From: an uncultured Clostridia bacterium
Lineage (GTDB): Bacteria > Bacillota > Clostridia > Oscillospirales > Acutalibacteraceae
Length of the DNA stretch: 12,155 nt
Assembly: GCA_937902305.1 (NCBI GenBank)
Contig: CALDHV010000103.1
Coordinates: 1 to 12,155, forward strand
Direction: 5' to 3'
The notes below the pieces were generated by a model. That model saw only the letters and a program-made list of their open reading frames with translations, did no database searches and had not been told where the DNA came from. Each line of letters starts with the position of its first letter. Position 1 is the first letter of the stretch. Position numbers and translations under genes: made by a program. Positions 1 through 6,874 of the stretch are shown piece by piece.

Positions 1-1424
1 AAAAAGGATGGCGAGATCACCTATCTTCGCTGACCATCCCCGATGAGGACAGCGTTACCTTCTACATTGATGCAATGGTGGAGGAGATGGGCGATCTTCC
101 CGAGTACCAGCTCCCGTACGGCAGCGACATTCCCTATGCGGATGGCGCTCTTGATCCGAACGGCAAATTGCTGGAGGATCAGTATCAGATCTATCTGGAT
201 GTCGCCGAGCTTTACAAAAACAACAAGGGCACCGAGATCCCCATGGTCGTGGATAACGCTTATGGCTACAACTATACTGCCGTTGCGCCGATCCTCGACG
301 AAAACGGTAAAGCCGTAGCGGAGATCCAGTATATCCTGGATATGCAGGAGGTGCGTGATCTCCTTAATTCGTTCTTGTATACCATCCTCGGCATCTCGTT
401 TGCGATCATCGTTGTCGCGTTGTTGCTTTATATCCTGTTCGTGCGGCAGGCGGTCGTCCGTCCCGTGCTCAAGCTCAAGGAGGGTGCCGAGGTGCTTTCC
501 GGCGGCAATCTGCAATATCGGATGGACATCAAAACCGGCGATGAGCTTGAGGATCTGTCCCACGCCTTCAATATGATGGCGCTTGACCTCGATGACTATA
601 TGACCAACCTGGCGAAGGTCACCGCCGAAAAAGAGCGTATCGGTGCCGAGCTGGATGTTGCGACGCATATCCAGGCTTCGATGCTACCGAGCATCTTCCC
701 GGCATTCCCGGATCGTGATGAGTTCGATGTGTATGCCACGATGACCCCGGCTAAGGAGGTCGGTGGCGATTTCTACGACTTCTTTATGGTGGATGAGACC
801 CACATCGCTATTGTTATGGCGGACGTTTCCGGCAAGGGCGTGCCCGCGGCTCTGTTCATGGTCATTGCCAAGACTCTGCTCAAGGATCACACCCAGCCCG
901 ATACCGACCTCGGAACGATCTTCACGAATGTCAATAACCTGCTGTGCGAGTCCGACAGCGAGGGCTTGTTCGTGACCGCCTTTGAGGGCGTGCTCGACCT
1001 CGTGACCGGCGAGTTCCGCTTTGTCAACGCCGGACACGAGACCCCGTTCATCTGCAAGCAGGACGGTAAGTTTGAACCGTATAAAATCCGTTCCGCGTTT
1101 GTTCTGTCCGGTATGGAGAATATGAAATATAAGTCCGGTTCGATGATGCTGGAGCCGGGTGACAAGATATTCCAGTACACCGACGGTGTAACCGAAGCGA
1201 CGGATGCCAATAATCAACTGTACGGTATGGATCGCCTTGGTCAATGTCTGGCGGCGAACTCGGATAAGACCCCGGATGAGCTTTTGCCGCAGGTGAAGGC
1301 GGATATCGATAAGTTCGTCGGCAAAGCACCGCAGTTCGACGATATTACGATGCTGTGCTTGGAGTATAAGAAGAAAGCCGTTGCCCCGAAAACGACGAAC
1401 GAGAGCGACGAAGTGACGGCGTAA
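1..1424 (+). CDS. Membrane-bound SpoIIE-type PP2C serine phosphatase with HAMP domain (RsbU-like), 5' partial
   Basis: This gene is cut by the left edge; residues here are numbered from the ATG at base 75, although the frame is open from base 3. The visible N-terminal ~95 residues resemble the end of an extracytoplasmic Cache-like sensor (YGSDIPYADG, TAVAPILDENGKAVAEI). One membrane helix follows at about 100-123, a HAMP domain at about 124-176, a short helical linker, and a SpoIIE/PP2C domain at about 216-432. Metal-binding motifs are intact: GGDFYD (D232), MADVSGKG (D250), YTDGVTEA (D370) and FDDITML (D422/D423). The family dephosphorylates a phosphoserine on a STAS-domain antagonist, and both such a protein and its kinase are encoded immediately downstream. 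I infer that an external ligand controls the phosphatase through HAMP. The first ~28 bases read better in another frame (KKDGEITYLR, then a stop), so a single-base deletion near 28-30 is likely. The signal peptide, first helix and start codon lie outside the window. Confidence 0.93.
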   Translation, partial: KGWRDHLSSLTIPDEDSVTFYIDAMVEEMGDLPEYQLPYGSDIPYADGALDPNGKLLEDQYQIYLDVAELYKNNKGTEIPMVVDNAYGYNYTAVAPILDENGKAVAEIQYILDMQEVRDLLNSFLYTILGISFAIIVVALLLYILFVRQAVVRPVLKLKEGAEVLSGGNLQYRMDIKTGDELEDLSHAFNMMALDLDDYMTNLAKVTAEKERIGAELDVATHIQASMLPSIFPAFPDRDEFDVYATMTPAKEVGGDFYDFFMVDETHIAIVMADVSGKGVPAALFMVIAKTLLKDHTQPDTDLGTIFTNVNNLLCESDSEGLFVTAFEGVLDLVTGEFRFVNAGHETPFICKQDGKFEPYKIRSAFVLSGMENMKYKSGSMMLEPGDKIFQYTDGVTEATDANNQLYGMDRLGQCLAANSDKTPDELLPQVKADIDKFVGKAPQFDDITMLCLEYKKKAVAPKTTNESDEVTA

Positions 1425-1460
1425 TGACGGTGCGTCTTTTTCGGAAGGAATGAGGCAAAT

Positions 1461-1862
1461 ATGATAGAAAAGGTCTATGCGGCAAGCGATGACACTTTGG
1501 CGGATGCGCTTGCTTTGGTGGAAGAAGAACTGGAAAAAGTGGATTGCCCGATGAAATGGGTTATGCAGATCACGGTCTGTGTGGAGGAAATGTTCGTCAA
1601 TGTTGCTCACTACGCTTACGGAGAGGGCACCGGCGATGTCACCATGCAGATCGACACAACCCCGTCCTCGGTTTCGATCACGCTGATCGACTCCGGTATG
1701 GCGTTTGACCCGCTGGCGAAAGCCGATCCCGATATTACCCTGTCCGCGGAGGAACGCGGCATAGGCGGTCTGGGGATCTTTATGGTCAAAAAGAGTATGG
1801 ACGAGGTACGCTATGAGCGTAAAGACAATCAAAACATCTTCACGATGGTCAAAAACTTTTGA
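1461..1862 (+). CDS. RsbW/SpoIIAB-like anti-sigma serine kinase (GHKL ATPase)
   Basis: The product is a 133-residue single-domain HATPase_c protein, normal in size for the RsbW/SpoIIAB family. ATP-binding motifs are visible: N-box EEMFVNVAHYAY (E43, N47), G1 box DSGMAFDP (D77) and G2 box RGIGGLGIFMVKKSMD (about 99-114). In the family, such kinases phosphorylate a STAS antagonist and hold a sigma factor or other target inactive when the antagonist is phosphorylated. It starts 36 bases after the phosphatase gene and ends 18 bases before the STAS gene, so all three are probably co-transcribed and act together. A purine-rich ribosome binding site (GGAAGG at 1443-1448, GAGG at 1452-1455) supports the ATG at 1461. 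The GIGGLG form and the C-terminal NIFTMVKNF are typical of the environmental-sensor branch rather than true SpoIIAB. The target cannot be read from the sequence. Confidence 0.9.
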   Translation: MIEKVYAASDDTLADALALVEEELEKVDCPMKWVMQITVCVEEMFVNVAHYAYGEGTGDVTMQIDTTPSSVSITLIDSGMAFDPLAKADPDITLSAEERGIGGLGIFMVKKSMDEVRYERKDNQNIFTMVKNF

Positions 1863-1880
1863 AAAACGGAGGAACAAACA

Positions 1881-2177
1881 ATGGAAATCGTAAAAACACA
1901 AGATGGCAGCAAACTGACGGTTGGTCTGATCGGACGGTTGGACACCACCACGGCTCCGAGCCTTGAGGCGGAGCTGAACGCCTCTCTCGGTGGGATCACC
2001 GAGCTGGAAATGGATTTTGCCAAGCTCGAGTACATCTCCTCTGCCGGACTGCGTGTTTTGCTTGCCGCGCAAAAGACGATGAACAAGCAGGGCTCGATGG
2101 AGCTGTTCAACGTCAATGAGGACGTCAATGAGGTCTTTGAGATCACCGGCTTTGCGGATATTCTGACCATCCGCTGA
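1881..2177 (+). CDS. STAS-domain anti-sigma factor antagonist (RsbV/SpoIIAA-like)
   Basis: The product is a 98-residue single STAS domain, standard length for the family. The phosphorylation loop is YISSAGLRVLL at residues 51-61. Aligned with SpoIIAA (DSSG, Ser58) and RsbV (DSTG, Ser56), Ser54 is the expected phosphoserine. Ser53 replaces the usual aspartate, and Ala55 follows; this SSAGLR form is common in the family. The N-terminal half has the expected GRLDTTTAPSLE strand-helix pattern and the C-terminus has the typical VFEITGFADIL. The gene is preceded by a strong GGAGG (1868-1872) nine bases from the ATG. When dephosphorylated by the upstream phosphatase it should bind the kinase encoded just before it and free that kinase's target. 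It is soluble and cytoplasmic, with no signal or membrane segment. Confidence 0.93.
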   Translation: MEIVKTQDGSKLTVGLIGRLDTTTAPSLEAELNASLGGITELEMDFAKLEYISSAGLRVLLAAQKTMNKQGSMELFNVNEDVNEVFEITGFADILTIR

Positions 2178-2204
2178 TCGGTTTTTCCCGCGGGGAGGGA
2201 GATT

Positions 2205-2966
2205 ATGGAAATCGAACAATCGTATCATATCGGCTTTAACGCGGGACACGGTGCGCGCTATGCCATCCTGCCGGGTGATCCCGGACGGGTGGAAAAGATC
2301 GCCGCTCAACTGAATAATGCGCGGTTTTACGCGCAAAACCGCGAGTATACCACCTGGCTCGGTGAGCTGGACGGGGTGCCGGTGCTGGTGATGTCCACCG
2401 GTATGGGCGGGCCGTCTACCGCCATTGCCGTGGAGGAGCTGTACCGCACCGGGGTGGATACCTTCATCCGGGTCGGCACCTGCGGCGGTATGCAGACCGA
2501 GGTGATCGGCGGCGATCTGGTCATTGCGACCGGCTCCATTCGTATGGAGGGCACCAGCCGGGAGTATGTCCCGATCGAGTATCCCGCCGTGCCGGATTTC
2601 ACCGTGACCAATGCGCTGGTCAGCGCGGCGGAGAAGCTGGGCTTCCGGCACCATGTCGGTGTTGCGCAGAGCAAGGACTCGTTCTACGGTCAGCACGATC
2701 CCGACCGTATGCCGGTCGGCTATGAGCTCAACGACAAGTGGCGCGCCTGGATCGCGGCGGGCTGTCTCGCCTCCGAAATGGAGGGGGCGGCGCTGTTCAC
2801 TGTGTCGTCCGTATTGCGCGCCCGCGCCGGTGCGATCTTCTCCTGCGTGTGGAACCAGGAGCGGGATCGGCTCGGGATGTCCAATCCCACGGTGCACGAT
2901 ACCCACGATGCGATCGTGACCGCCGTCGAAGCCGTCCGATTGCTGATCGCGCGCGATCGGAAATAG
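2205..2966 (+). CDS. udp: Uridine phosphorylase
   Basis: The product is a 253-residue NP-I family nucleoside phosphorylase, the same size as E. coli Udp. It would cleave uridine with phosphate to uracil and ribose-1-phosphate, a cytoplasmic pyrimidine salvage step. Visible motifs are ILPGDPGRVEKIA (PGDPGR at 23-28, phosphate site), NREYTTW with R46, STGMGGPSTAIAVEEL (64-79), RVGTCGG (R89, phosphate/ribose site) and EMEGAALF (E191-M192-E193, ribose site). The base-site loop SKDSFYGQHDPDRMP offers F160, Q163 and R168, matching the F/Q/R trio of uridine phosphorylases, which favours uridine over purine nucleosides. GGAGGG at 2194-2199, five bases before the ATG, fixes the start. It lies 27 bases after the STAS gene and ends just before a terminator, so it is probably the last gene of that transcription unit, with no obvious functional link to the partner switch. 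Another pyrimidine nucleoside preference cannot be excluded. Confidence 0.88.
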   Translation: MEIEQSYHIGFNAGHGARYAILPGDPGRVEKIAAQLNNARFYAQNREYTTWLGELDGVPVLVMSTGMGGPSTAIAVEELYRTGVDTFIRVGTCGGMQTEVIGGDLVIATGSIRMEGTSREYVPIEYPAVPDFTVTNALVSAAEKLGFRHHVGVAQSKDSFYGQHDPDRMPVGYELNDKWRAWIAAGCLASEMEGAALFTVSSVLRARAGAIFSCVWNQERDRLGMSNPTVHDTHDAIVTAVEAVRLLIARDRK

Positions 2967-2976
2967 TAGCAAACAT

Positions 2977-3012
2977 AAAATCACCGCACCCGGTCGGGTG
3001 CGGTGATTTTTT
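2977..3012. terminator. Bidirectional intrinsic terminator between convergent genes
   Basis: A perfect 15-bp stem pairs 2977-2991 with 2996-3010 around a GGTC tetraloop (2992-2995). On the + strand it is followed by a run of T (3007-3012), ending the uridine phosphorylase transcript 10 bases after its stop codon. On the - strand the stem begins two bases after the stop of the TspO-like gene and is followed by TTTTATGTTT, so it should also stop that transcript. Confidence 0.92.
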
Positions 3013-3774
3013 CTATTCTTCCTTTTTGCGTTGCCGCAAGCATACGGCAATGAGACAACCGGCGCTGACCGCTTCGACAATGACACACACGGCAATGATG
3101 CCGGGGAAGCGTCCCGCATAGCCGGTCGCAGACAGGTGACGGATCATAATGCCGATCTGCGCCCACAGAATGGTGGCGATATAGGCGATATTGCGCTGTG
3201 CCCAACCGACCGTATAGGAAAGCCACCCGGTCAGGATCAGTGCGACAACGGTGAGGATCTGTGCAAACAGCGTTTCCGTCCAGCCGGGTGCGTACCGCGT
3301 GATGAGCGAGAAAACGGCGGCAACAGTTGCCACGGTGATCCATGCGTAGTAGATGCTGAAGGTGATGCGGTCAAGGAGCTTTTCCTCCCGCATTTGCTGT
3401 TCCAGTCTCCACAGCACGACCCACAGCAGAACAATATCGACCGTGGACAGCAAGATCCATTCAAATTGCCAGGCAATGATCCATAACGCATTGAGAACAC
3501 AGGACAGTATGAACAGCCACCCGGCTTTTTTGGTCAGTCCCCATCCGGAGCGCAGAAGCTGTCGCACGATAAAAATTGCCAGCAGAACGTATATCACGCC
3601 CCAAATGGCAAAGGTGATGCCCGCCGGTGTGAATAGCGACGGGTATTTGTCGGAGATCTCGGCGGTGGTTTTCCCGCCGAGAACGCGGAGCTGTGCCAAC
3701 GCATTGACGGCGATCATCACGAGATACGCAACGGCGTTGACAATGGAAAAGGTTTTGATTTTCGAACGATCCAT
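3013..3774 (-). CDS. Tryptophan-rich TspO/MBR-like integral membrane protein
   Basis: The product is 253 residues, almost wholly hydrophobic, with 13 tryptophans. About seven or eight membrane helices are suggested (roughly 8-28, 52-71, 84-104, 106-124, 138-158, 168-186, 192-212, 222-246). The pattern resembles the TspO/MBR fold: LFTPAGITFAIWGVIY (48-62) matches the Pro-rich loop and Trp of TspO helix 1-2, LNALWIIAWQFEW (94-106) the LNxxW helix, and YYAWITVATVA (142-152) the family's W-containing helix. It is longer than classical TspO (~160 residues) because of extra C-terminal helices, as in the long 'tryptophan-rich sensory protein' group of Gram-positive bacteria. TspO proteins bind porphyrins; whether this group does is unknown. 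A GGGGGGA-type ribosome binding site (+ strand 3783-3788) supports the ATG. The gene follows the ABC exporter gene by 63 bases on the same strand and may share its transcript. It has no signal peptide or soluble domain, and its function is unproven. Confidence 0.7.
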   Translation of the reverse strand: MDRSKIKTFSIVNAVAYLVMIAVNALAQLRVLGGKTTAEISDKYPSLFTPAGITFAIWGVIYVLLAIFIVRQLLRSGWGLTKKAGWLFILSCVLNALWIIAWQFEWILLSTVDIVLLWVVLWRLEQQMREEKLLDRITFSIYYAWITVATVAAVFSLITRYAPGWTETLFAQILTVVALILTGWLSYTVGWAQRNIAYIATILWAQIGIMIRHLSATGYAGRFPGIIAVCVIVEAVSAGCLIAVCLRQRKKEE

Positions 3775-3782
3775 GTAGTAAT

Positions 3783-3816
3783 CCCCCCTGCCGTTCAGTA
3801 TATGCGGGCAGGGGGG
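3783..3816 (-). promoter_or_regulatory. GC-rich hairpin that buries the ribosome binding site of the TspO-like gene
   Basis: A perfect 10-bp stem pairs 3783-3792 with 3807-3816 around a 14-base loop (3793-3806). Read on the - strand, the downstream arm GGCAGGGGGG is the only plausible Shine-Dalgarno sequence of the TspO-like gene, whose ATG lies eight bases further on. No U-run follows the stem on either strand, so it is not a canonical terminator for the ABC gene. Pairing would hide the ribosome binding site, or could mark an mRNA processing site between the two genes. The structure is seen; the regulatory role is inferred. Confidence 0.55.
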
Positions 3817-3837
3817 AAATTATCCTTGCTATCCGGC

Positions 3838-6666
3838 TTATTCGGTGCGCAGGGCGATGACGGGGTCTTTTTTCGCCGCTTTTTTGGCGGGGATCAAACC
3901 GCCGATCAGCGTGATGATGACGCTGATGATGACGAGTATGACCGCGTGTGTCGGCATCAGCTGTGCCCGCACCTCGACGCCGTTTAGGAGCGAGGCGACC
4001 ACGGCATTGATCGGGAAGGTCAATAGCCACGACAGCACGACGCCGATCACTCCGGAGCATAGACCGATGATAACGGTTTCGGCGTTGAATACCTGCGAAA
4101 TATTCTTCTTGGAGGCGCCGATGGCACGCAGAATGCCGATCTCCTTGGTGCGCTCCAGCACCGAGATGTGGGTGATAATGCCGATCATAATGCAGGAGAC
4201 AACCAGCGATACCGCGACGAACGCGATCAGCACATAGGAGATCACATCCACGATGGAGGTGATGGAGGAGGTAAGCAATGCCACATAATCGGTGTAGGTG
4301 ATGCGCTGTTCCTCCTTGACGCCTTTATTGTAGTTTTCGATACATTCGGCGATCTTATCCTTATCCTCAAAGCTGTCGGTGTAAATGCTGATCGTGCCGG
4401 GTGCGTCGTAGCTCACCTTGCCGAATGCCTCGATATTGTCCTCATAGGTCGAACCGGCGATATATTTGTCATATAGCGACAGCAATATCTCGTTGTCGGG
4501 ACTGTTTTTGAGCCACGCATCCAGCATCTTTGCCATGGTGCTTTCGTCGGCGACGGCACCCGACATTCCTGCCGACATTCCCGCTGACATCCCGCCGGGG
4601 ATGCCGGTCATTCCCGTCATCCCGGTCATCCCGGTCATCCCGGTCGGGGCGGTCGTCGTTGTTGCCGTCGTGGAGGAGGTTTTTTGCGTGGTGGACTGAT
4701 AATACAGGATCAGCTTCCACAGCGACGCCTTATCCGATACTCCCATATTGCCGATATACTCCTTGACATCGGCGATCTTCTGCTTGTCGGTCGGTGCCTC
4801 AAATGCCATCCCGGTCAGCACATTTTTCTTTTTGTTCTTTTCCTGCGCTACCACGATGGGGCTTTTATCGGTATATTCGATGATGTGGTCGGTCAGCGCG
4901 GCGGTATAGGCGATCGGCGTGTTGATGCCGGTGAGGGAGCGGTCGCCGCTCGGACGGATAATGCCGCTGATTTTAAGCTCAATGGCATTTTGGATGCGGT
5001 CATCCTCCTCGTCGGCGCTGTCTCCGATCAGACGGTAGGTGCCGTCCTCGTTCTTGATATAGCGGTCGCACGCCGGTACCAGCAGGAAGCGATGCGCGCA
5101 GACATCCTTGTAGTCGAAGCGAAGCTCCTTGCCTTTTTTGTCATTTTCGATTTGTTCGCTGATGTCGAGGTATTCGTCGGCGGTGATCAGCCCGAGCTGA
5201 TACAGCGTCCCGGTCTCAATGGCATTGGAGCGATCGAGGATCAGCACGACCTCGTTATATTCCTGCGGCCAGTCGCCGTATAGAAGCTCAAATTGGTCGG
5301 TGACGACCGGACTGATAAGGGTGCCGTTACCCTTGGTCATTTCGGTAAAGTTCTTTGCCCCGTTACCGGACATAAAGGACATCATCGACATATTGCTCAT
5401 CATTTCGCCGAAACCGGTCTCGTCCTTGCCCTTCAGGTCGGCAGGGTCGGCGTTGGTATCGACGAGCTTGCCGTCTGCATCGCGGGAAAATACGTCAAAC
5501 TGCACGTTGTAGGAGTAGACGATGCCGTTTTCACCGATATACGGTGCAATCTCGCTGTTCGGGTCGTCGAGGTACTTTTTGAAGGCGGTCAGATCGTTTT
5601 CGGTGATGCTCTGGGTCAATGCCTGCTCGGTTTCCAGCAGACGGTGGTTGGCATAAACGCCGACCCGGTCGGGATGTTCCTCGTCCTTGCCGCCCATCTG
5701 ACTGCCGCGCATCCCGATCAGCTCGGACATATCCATCGTTTTGGCGGTCAGCGTGATGGGGTAGGATGCCATCGTATCTTTTTGAATGTCGGAGATATAG
5801 GTGTTGACGCCGGTGGACAGTGCCAAAATCAGTGCAATGCCGATGATGCCGATGGAGCCGGCAAAGGAGGTCAGCAGGGTGCGCCCTTTCTTGGTGCGTA
5901 GATTGTTGAAGGACAGCGCCATCGCGGTGAGAAAGGACATTTTCGCCTTGCCGGATTTGGCATCCTTCTGCGGTGCCTGCTCCTGCGGCGTGAATGGATC
6001 GCTGTCATCGGTGATCCTGCCGTCGCGAAGCTTCACGATGCGGGTGGAGTATTGCTCCGCCAGCTCGCCGTTGTGCGTCACCATCACGACCAGCCGTTTT
6101 TCGGCGACCTTTTTGAGCAGCTCCATCACCTGCAGGCTGGTTTCGCTGTCCAGCGCACCGGTCGGCTCATCGGCGAGCAGAATGTCCGGATCATTGACCA
6201 GTGCGCGGGCGATGGCGACGCGCTGCATTTGTCCGCCTGACATCTGGTTGGGGCGCTTGTGGAATTGCCCACCCAAGCCGACCTCCTCCAGCGCGGCTTT
6301 TGCTCTCTTTCGCCGTTCGGCGCGGGAGATGCCGCCGATGGTCAGAGCCAGCTCGACATTGGCGAGGATGGACTGGTGGGGGATGAGATTATAGCTTTGG
6401 AACACAAATCCGATCGTGTGATTGCGGTAGGTGTCCCAGTCGCGGTCTTTATATTGCTTGGTCGAACGACCGTTGATCGCCAGATCGCCGGAGTCGTAGC
6501 GATCCAGTCCGCCGATGATGTTGAGCAGGGTGGTCTTGCCCGATCCGCTGGGGCCGAGAATGGAAACAAACTCGTTGTCCCGCAGATTGAGGCTGACCCC
6601 GTCGAGCGCGGTCTGGATCAGATCGCCGGTCTTATATTGTTTTCGGATGTCTTTCAGTTCAAGCAT
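3838..6666 (-). CDS. MacB-like ABC exporter, fused ATPase and FtsX-type permease
   Basis: The product is 942 residues with an N-terminal ATPase of the LolD/MacB class: Walker A GPSGSGKT (38-45), Q-loop FVFQSYNLIP (Q90), signature MSGGQ (142-146), Walker B DILLADEPTGALD (161-173) and switch H198 in VMVTHN. A charged linker leads to membrane helix 1 (about 266-288), a large extracytoplasmic domain (about 289-809) and three C-terminal helices (about 810-834, 865-886, 905-926) carrying the FtsX/MacB-type LERTKEIGILRAIGAS segment and ending GLIPAKKAAKKDPVIALR. MacB-class transporters work as dimers and use ATP to move or extract substrates outside the membrane; the substrate here is unknown (antimicrobial peptide, lipid or signal are options). 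The external domain carries a Thr-rich stretch and MTG/MSAG repeats (about residues 673-704). AAGGAGA (+ strand 6674-6680) fixes the ATG. No separate accessory (MacA-like) protein or two-component system is adjacent. Confidence 0.93.
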   Translation of the reverse strand: MLELKDIRKQYKTGDLIQTALDGVSLNLRDNEFVSILGPSGSGKTTLLNIIGGLDRYDSGDLAINGRSTKQYKDRDWDTYRNHTIGFVFQSYNLIPHQSILANVELALTIGGISRAERRKRAKAALEEVGLGGQFHKRPNQMSGGQMQRVAIARALVNDPDILLADEPTGALDSETSLQVMELLKKVAEKRLVVMVTHNGELAEQYSTRIVKLRDGRITDDSDPFTPQEQAPQKDAKSGKAKMSFLTAMALSFNNLRTKKGRTLLTSFAGSIGIIGIALILALSTGVNTYISDIQKDTMASYPITLTAKTMDMSELIGMRGSQMGGKDEEHPDRVGVYANHRLLETEQALTQSITENDLTAFKKYLDDPNSEIAPYIGENGIVYSYNVQFDVFSRDADGKLVDTNADPADLKGKDETGFGEMMSNMSMMSFMSGNGAKNFTEMTKGNGTLISPVVTDQFELLYGDWPQEYNEVVLILDRSNAIETGTLYQLGLITADEYLDISEQIENDKKGKELRFDYKDVCAHRFLLVPACDRYIKNEDGTYRLIGDSADEEDDRIQNAIELKISGIIRPSGDRSLTGINTPIAYTAALTDHIIEYTDKSPIVVAQEKNKKKNVLTGMAFEAPTDKQKIADVKEYIGNMGVSDKASLWKLILYYQSTTQKTSSTTATTTTAPTGMTGMTGMTGMTGIPGGMSAGMSAGMSGAVADESTMAKMLDAWLKNSPDNEILLSLYDKYIAGSTYEDNIEAFGKVSYDAPGTISIYTDSFEDKDKIAECIENYNKGVKEEQRITYTDYVALLTSSITSIVDVISYVLIAFVAVSLVVSCIMIGIITHISVLERTKEIGILRAIGASKKNISQVFNAETVIIGLCSGVIGVVLSWLLTFPINAVVASLLNGVEVRAQLMPTHAVILVIISVIITLIGGLIPAKKAAKKDPVIALRTE
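4555..4650 (-). repeat. In-frame 9-bp and 12-bp tandem repeats in the ABC exporter gene
   Basis: Inside the exporter gene, the 9-base unit CCCGGTCAT (+ strand) recurs in near-perfect copies between about 4603 and 4647 and encodes PTG followed by four MTG units. After a short IPGG spacer come MSAG, MSAG and MSG units (about 4555-4590, 12-base unit). The preceding residues are Thr/Ser-rich (TTATTTTAPTG). The stretch lies in the predicted extracytoplasmic domain and is likely a flexible linker. Because the units are multiples of three, copy-number changes would keep the frame. Confidence 0.85.
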
Positions 6667-6682
6667 AGTCGGGTCTCCTTAA

Positions 6683-6697
6683 TAGCCTGTTAGGCTA
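6683..6697. promoter_or_regulatory. Small inverted repeat in the leader of the ABC exporter gene
   Basis: TAGCCT (6683-6688) and AGGCTA (6692-6697) form a perfect 6-bp inverted repeat around GTT. It lies two bases upstream of the exporter's Shine-Dalgarno sequence in the mRNA and just downstream of the predicted transcription start. It could be a repressor operator or a small RNA hairpin affecting ribosome access. No regulator gene lies next to it in the window, so the role is speculative. Confidence 0.35.
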
Positions 6698-6713
6698 ATC
6701 GAAAATATGGCTT

Positions 6714-6742
6714 ATTATACCGCCAAAAAATGAAAAACTTAA
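6714..6742 (-). promoter_or_regulatory. Sigma-A-type promoter of the ABC exporter gene
   Basis: On the - strand, a perfect -10 box TATAAT (+ strand 6714-6719) is preceded, at a 17-base spacing, by the weak -35 box TTAAGT (6737-6742). The surrounding DNA is AT-rich, unlike the flanking genes. Transcription would start near 6707 and give a leader of about 40 bases. The -10 is convincing; the -35 matches the consensus at only three of six positions. Confidence 0.55.
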
Positions 6743-6845
6743 TGACAAGTTTTGAACAATTTATGAAATCTTATGCCGCATAGTCAAAAATCGGCTCGCC
6801 CTTATGATTTTTCTGCGATTTTCACCCAAAAATGCAGAAAAACGG

Positions 6846-6874
6846 TTGTAATTCCTTACAGAATATGGTATCCT
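6846..6874 (+). promoter_or_regulatory. Sigma-A-type promoter of metG
   Basis: TTGTAA (6846-6851) and TATCCT (6869-6874) are separated by exactly 17 bases, in the AT-rich divergent region. Transcription would start near 6880, giving a leader of only about 35 bases before the metG ATG at 6917, too short for a T-box or SAM riboswitch. The rest of the 250-base intergenic region (6667-6916) shows nothing else I can support beyond the divergent ABC promoter. Confidence 0.5.

Noticed and set aside
1426..1441. Small hairpin with a T-run after the phosphatase gene (GACG-GTG-CGTC-TTTTT)
   Set aside because: Four-bp stem, too weak for a convincing terminator, and it lies inside what looks like an operon.
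684..3119. 811-residue open frame on the - strand opposite the phosphatase/kinase/STAS/udp genes
   Set aside because: It spans four well-supported + strand genes and their gaps, has no domain and no ribosome binding site.
5293..5901. 202-residue + strand frame inside the ABC exporter, and similar frames at 4684-5283 and 5801-6394
   Set aside because: All are antisense to a transporter gene with intact ATPase and permease motifs and have no domains of their own.
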